From NCBI GenBank assembly GCA_036881905.1, contig JBAJNN010000003.1, positions 72,447 through 136,446 on the forward strand: a stretch of DNA of 64,000 nucleotides, read 5' to 3'. Positions 61,417 through 64,000 of the stretch are shown one piece after another. The DNA is from JBAJNN01 sp036881905. Lineage in GTDB: Bacteria; Pseudomonadota; Alphaproteobacteria; Rhizobiales; Im1. Made by a program: the position numbers and the translations under genes. A model generated the notes under the pieces. It was not told the DNA's origin. It did no database searches and worked only from the letters and a program-made list of their open reading frames with translations. Position 1 is the first letter of the stretch, and each line of letters starts with the position of its first letter.

Positions 61417-62553
61417 TCACGCTGCGGCAACAAATGTGCCATTGCGGGCGAGGATACGCCGCCAGGCGGCGATAAAGCGGTCGGTGTCGCCCTGCGTCGT
61501 TGACCAGCCCAGACTCACCCGGATCGCGCTCTCGCTCAGCCCCGGTTCGACTCCCATCGCGTCCAGAACATGGGAGCGGGCCACCTTGCCCGATGAGCAG
61601 GCCGAACCTGAACTGACCGCCACGCCATCAAGATCGAGAGCAATCAGCAGCATCTGTGCGTCAAGCCCACTGACGGCAAAACAGCTCGTATTGACCAGAC
61701 GGTCTGCATGCTTGGAAAAAATACAAGCTGCGGGAGACGTTTTTCTGATCGCAGTCTCTATCCGGTCGCGCTCATCCGCAATCGAAGCCATGTCTTCCAA
61801 TCCCTTCAGGCTCGCGGTTATGGCGGCGGCAAAGCCGGCGAGACCCGCGACATTTTCGGTTCCGGCCCGGCGGTAATTTTCCTGCGCACCGCCAGCAGTC
61901 TGAGGATGAAGCTTAAGCCCCGGTTTTACAATGAGCGCCCCGACCCCTTGTGGGCCGCCGAGCTTATGAGCCGACAAGCTTAGCATATCGACCCCCAGAA
62001 CTGACCATTTAAGCGCAATCCGCCCCGCGGCCTGAATGGCGTCGCAATGTACGAGCCCACCATGTGAGTGCACCATATCAGCAATTTCCGCCATGGGCTG
62101 AATCGCGCCAGTCTCATTATTGGCCAACATCACGCTGACCAGCGCTTTGCGGTCATCCCGCGCCAGAAGCGTATCGAGAGCGCCGAGATCAAGACGTCCA
62201 TCGCCGTCGACTGGAATGACGCCGGAGGGTACGCCGGCAAGCGCCGCCGGGTTCAGAACGCTTGGGTGTTCGATGGCCGAAACCAGAAGTCTTCCACCAA
62301 GCCCGCCGTCAATCGCGCCGCGCAGCGCCAGGTTGTTGGCTTCGGTACCGCCGGAGGTGAAGATCACCATATCGGCGCTTGCTCCGACAAGACCCGCTAC
62401 GCTCTCACGGGCATTTCGCACCGACAGGCGGGCATGGCGACCCTCGGCGTGCACCGAGGAGGCATTCCCGACATCGGCCATGGCGCGAATCATCGCCTCG
62501 AGAGCTTGCGGGCGCAGCGGCGAGGTTGCATTGTGATCGAGATAGGCTCGCAT
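61417..62553 (-). CDS. Cysteine desulfurase, NifS/IscS-like
   Basis: This second class V aminotransferase-type desulfurase (378 aa) has AYLDHNATSPLRPQALEAM at the start, TSGGTEANNLALRG at about 69-82, the Schiff-base lysine in DMLSLSAHKLGGPQGVGAL near 195, and SSGSACSSGKVARSHVLDAM (about 312-331) with the flexible-loop cysteine of group I enzymes. It lies 84 bp upstream of sufB on the same strand, a known arrangement in alphaproteobacteria where it works alongside SufS. ATG 62553 has AAGGA about 10 bp upstream. No IscR-type regulator gene is adjacent. Confidence 0.9.
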   Translation of the reverse strand: MRAYLDHNATSPLRPQALEAMIRAMADVGNASSVHAEGRHARLSVRNARESVAGLVGASADMVIFTSGGTEANNLALRGAIDGGLGGRLLVSAIEHPSVLNPAALAGVPSGVIPVDGDGRLDLGALDTLLARDDRKALVSVMLANNETGAIQPMAEIADMVHSHGGLVHCDAIQAAGRIALKWSVLGVDMLSLSAHKLGGPQGVGALIVKPGLKLHPQTAGGAQENYRRAGTENVAGLAGFAAAITASLKGLEDMASIADERDRIETAIRKTSPAACIFSKHADRLVNTSCFAVSGLDAQMLLIALDLDGVAVSSGSACSSGKVARSHVLDAMGVEPGLSESAIRVSLGWSTTQGDTDRFIAAWRRILARNGTFVAAA

Positions 62554-63023
62554 GGCGCTCATCCTTCAAAATCCGTGAAATACAGGCCAGACGGTGCCGA
62601 CACGCGCATATCGCCCATCCCATATATTTTACGCATCTGTTGCCGCCCAGAACCGGACTCTTCCGGCTTTTTGGTGGACAGGGCTTGAAAAAACCGTTCC
62701 GATCACAATATCACCTTGGTTGAGGCTGGAATTCCAGTTGCGTTCGGGGCCGAAGTCGGTTTGGTCCCGAAACAGTGCGGCCTACCACTTCTAAATTTTA
62801 TGCTACCCGTTTCATTCTCGAATGATTCTAAAGTCTACCATAGGATAGGCGACTACGTCAGTCAACAATTTATTACGATTCTTTTTGCGGGCATACGAGG
62901 TTTGTGCGACGAATCGCGGATTCCGGCGCGAAATCGGTGTTATGAATGGTGGAGGCTGGCGAGTGTGAATGACGCTTCATGACGCTATTCGTAAGTTCAA
63001 CGGTTTGATCCAAGGCTTTTCCC
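62554..63023. other. Divergent intergenic region, SUF operon promoter side
   Basis: About 470 bp between the desulfurase gene (minus) and the hydrolase gene (plus). No protein-coding frame is convincing. No Rrf2/IscR-like coding remnant was found, though an iscR gene often lies here in relatives. The sequence near 62830-62870 is the most AT-rich and may hold the operon promoter. No clear regulator box could be assigned. Confidence 0.45.
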
Positions 63024-63674
63024 ATGCCGGAAGTCATATTTAGCGGTCCCGCCGGCCGGATCGAGGGTCGTTATCATCACAATCCGGCCGCGGATGCTCC
63101 GGTGGCGATCCTTCTGCACCCGCATCCGCGATTCGGCGGAACCATGAACAACCCGATCGTTCATGCGCTCTATTACACATTTCGTGAGCATGGTTTTTCC
63201 GTGCTGCGGTTTAATTTCCGCGGTGTCGGGCGCAGCGAGGGCGGCTACGATAACGGTGCCGGCGAGCTTGCCGACGCGGCAACGGCTCTGGACTGGGTTC
63301 AGGGGTTCAATCGCGATGCGCGCTCATCTTGGATTACCGGGGTTTCCTTCGGGGCCTGGATTTCAATGCAGCTTTTGATGCGCCGTCCGGAAATTAAGAA
63401 TTTCATTTCGATTGCTCCCATGATCGTGGCCGATCGCTATGAATTCGACTTCCTCGCCCCTTGTCCGACCTCCGGTCTGTTCGTCAATGGCGACGAAGAT
63501 AGCGTCACACCGCCAGAGCATGTCAGCGCTCTCGTCAGCCGCCTGAAAATGCAGAAAAAAGGTCTGATCGAGCACCGGACGATTTCAGGCGCCGATCACT
63601 TCTTCACCGACAAGGCGCGGGATTTGCTGGCCATGGTGGGAGACTATCTCGACAACCGGCTTCGCGACCATTGA
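63024..63674 (+). CDS. Alpha/beta hydrolase (dienelactone-hydrolase-like)
   Basis: This 216-aa protein has the alpha/beta hydrolase fold. VAILLHPHPRFGGTMNNPIV at about 27-46 carries the HPHP-x-x-GG oxyanion region, FSVLRFNFRGVGRSEGGYDN is at about 59-78, the nucleophile motif GVSFGA is near residue 108, and NGDEDSVTPPEH at about 151-162 and a C-terminal GADHFF supply Asp and His. It belongs to the COG2945-like group of small cytosolic esterases or acyl hydrolases, often adjacent to the SUF cluster in alphaproteobacteria. Substrate unknown. Start ATG 63024. Confidence 0.85.
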   Translation: MPEVIFSGPAGRIEGRYHHNPAADAPVAILLHPHPRFGGTMNNPIVHALYYTFREHGFSVLRFNFRGVGRSEGGYDNGAGELADAATALDWVQGFNRDARSSWITGVSFGAWISMQLLMRRPEIKNFISIAPMIVADRYEFDFLAPCPTSGLFVNGDEDSVTPPEHVSALVSRLKMQKKGLIEHRTISGADHFFTDKARDLLAMVGDYLDNRLRDH

Positions 63675-64000
63675 GGTTTGAACCGGCACGGGGCACTTGA
63701 GATTGTTGCCACCATCAACGGCATGATTTTTGTCTGCGTTCTCTATTGATCGCTGCCAGCGAGACGCCCCGCTGCTTGATCGCCGAAGGCTCCCGCTCCA
63801 CGCATATCATCCCTGAACCCAACACATGAAGGGCATTTGTGCGATCTTAAGCAAAGCTCTGGTTCGGGTAGTTCGCACCATGAATTATCCCAGGAACGCA
63901 TAAACATTGCTTATAATGCAGAGAGATGGGTCGATTTAGCGGTTTGTCCGCCTCATAAAGAAGTGCAATAAACCACATTATTTTGACATTGCATTTACGA
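63675..64000. other. Terminal intergenic stretch
   Basis: About 325 bp after the hydrolase gene with no gene, tRNA or repeat that I can support. The last 100 bp are AT-rich. A gene may begin beyond the window. Confidence 0.4.

Noticed and set aside
62554..63023. Possible IscR/Rrf2 regulator gene or iron box upstream of the desulfurase
   Set aside because: No Rrf2-like residues in any frame and no clear palindrome matching a known site.
1..64000. CRISPR arrays or complete insertion sequences
   Set aside because: No regularly spaced short repeats and no intact transposase were found anywhere in the window.

Overview
The window looks like a chromosomal segment of an alphaproteobacterium, probably near the Rhodospirillales. 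The basis is gene content and order: secF beside a squalene/phytoene-synthase-like gene, rpmB beside a DUF3108 gene, lptC-lptA-lptB, ileS-lspA, sufB-C-D-S-T-A with a second cysteine desulfurase, and a Zur-type Fur protein. Base composition is moderately GC-rich, with AT-rich accessory patches near 19.4, 21.3-22.4, 34.5-35.2 and 39.2-39.3 kb. At least six genes are visibly decayed: a queuosine-precursor transporter, a membrane transporter, a uracil-DNA glycosylase, a LabA-like NYN protein, an RTX-type adhesin and a LysE exporter. Partial tandem duplications are also present, so this genome is losing and rearranging accessory genes.

Layout. 1-4 kb: secF, an NDUFAF6-like gene, a yhhQ pseudogene, rpmB and DUF3108. 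4-8.2 kb: a tightly coupled minus-strand operon (YqcI/YcgG family, cupin, ATP-grasp, MFS exporter) that resembles a small natural-product cluster, with a decayed transporter upstream. 8.2-9.3 kb: a dispersed repeat and adhesin debris. 9.3-10.6 kb: tenA and zur. 10.8-17.6 kb: a lipid and head-group locus (nucleotidyltransferase, phosphoesterase, HIT protein, an LptF/LptG pair, CDP-alcohol phosphatidyltransferase, diacylglycerol-kinase-like protein). 17.6-23.8 kb: the most unusual part, described below. 23.7-33.1 kb: yidD, an Fe-S scaffold gene, folE, tRNA-Glu, tRNA-Arg, a BI-1 protein, an ADP-forming acyl-CoA synthetase/GNAT, RNase D and lptCAB. 33.1-36.4 kb: gene debris. 36.5-44.1 kb: an AtoE-type transporter, a cupin, and arcDABC for arginine fermentation. 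44.2-54.8 kb: purD, tadA, rluB-like, rsmD, ileS, lspA, leuB, an aquaporin and a DEAD-box helicase. 54.9-63.7 kb: a broken LysE gene, the SUF operon and an alpha/beta hydrolase.

The candidate undescribed system lies at 18.0-23.8 kb. The gene at 20492-21190 has the hallmarks of a free-amino-acid radical halogenase of the BesD/Hal family: an Fe(II)/2-oxoglutarate oxygenase in which the iron-binding HxD/E is HWG. From memory, its substrate-contact residues match BesD at a constant offset of 20. Beside it are one intact and one truncated LysE-type amino-acid exporter, a divergent SHMT-like PLP enzyme, and, in an inserted segment, a possible haem-oxygenase-like di-iron enzyme with a membrane protein. 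This fits a pathway that makes and exports a chlorinated amino acid or a derivative. Two separate partial tandem duplications show how the locus was assembled: about 490 bp at 17.4/20.05 kb, and a LysE plus PLP-gene unit at 21.3-22.6 kb.

All homology statements come from reading the sequence and from memory of the families. No database search was run.
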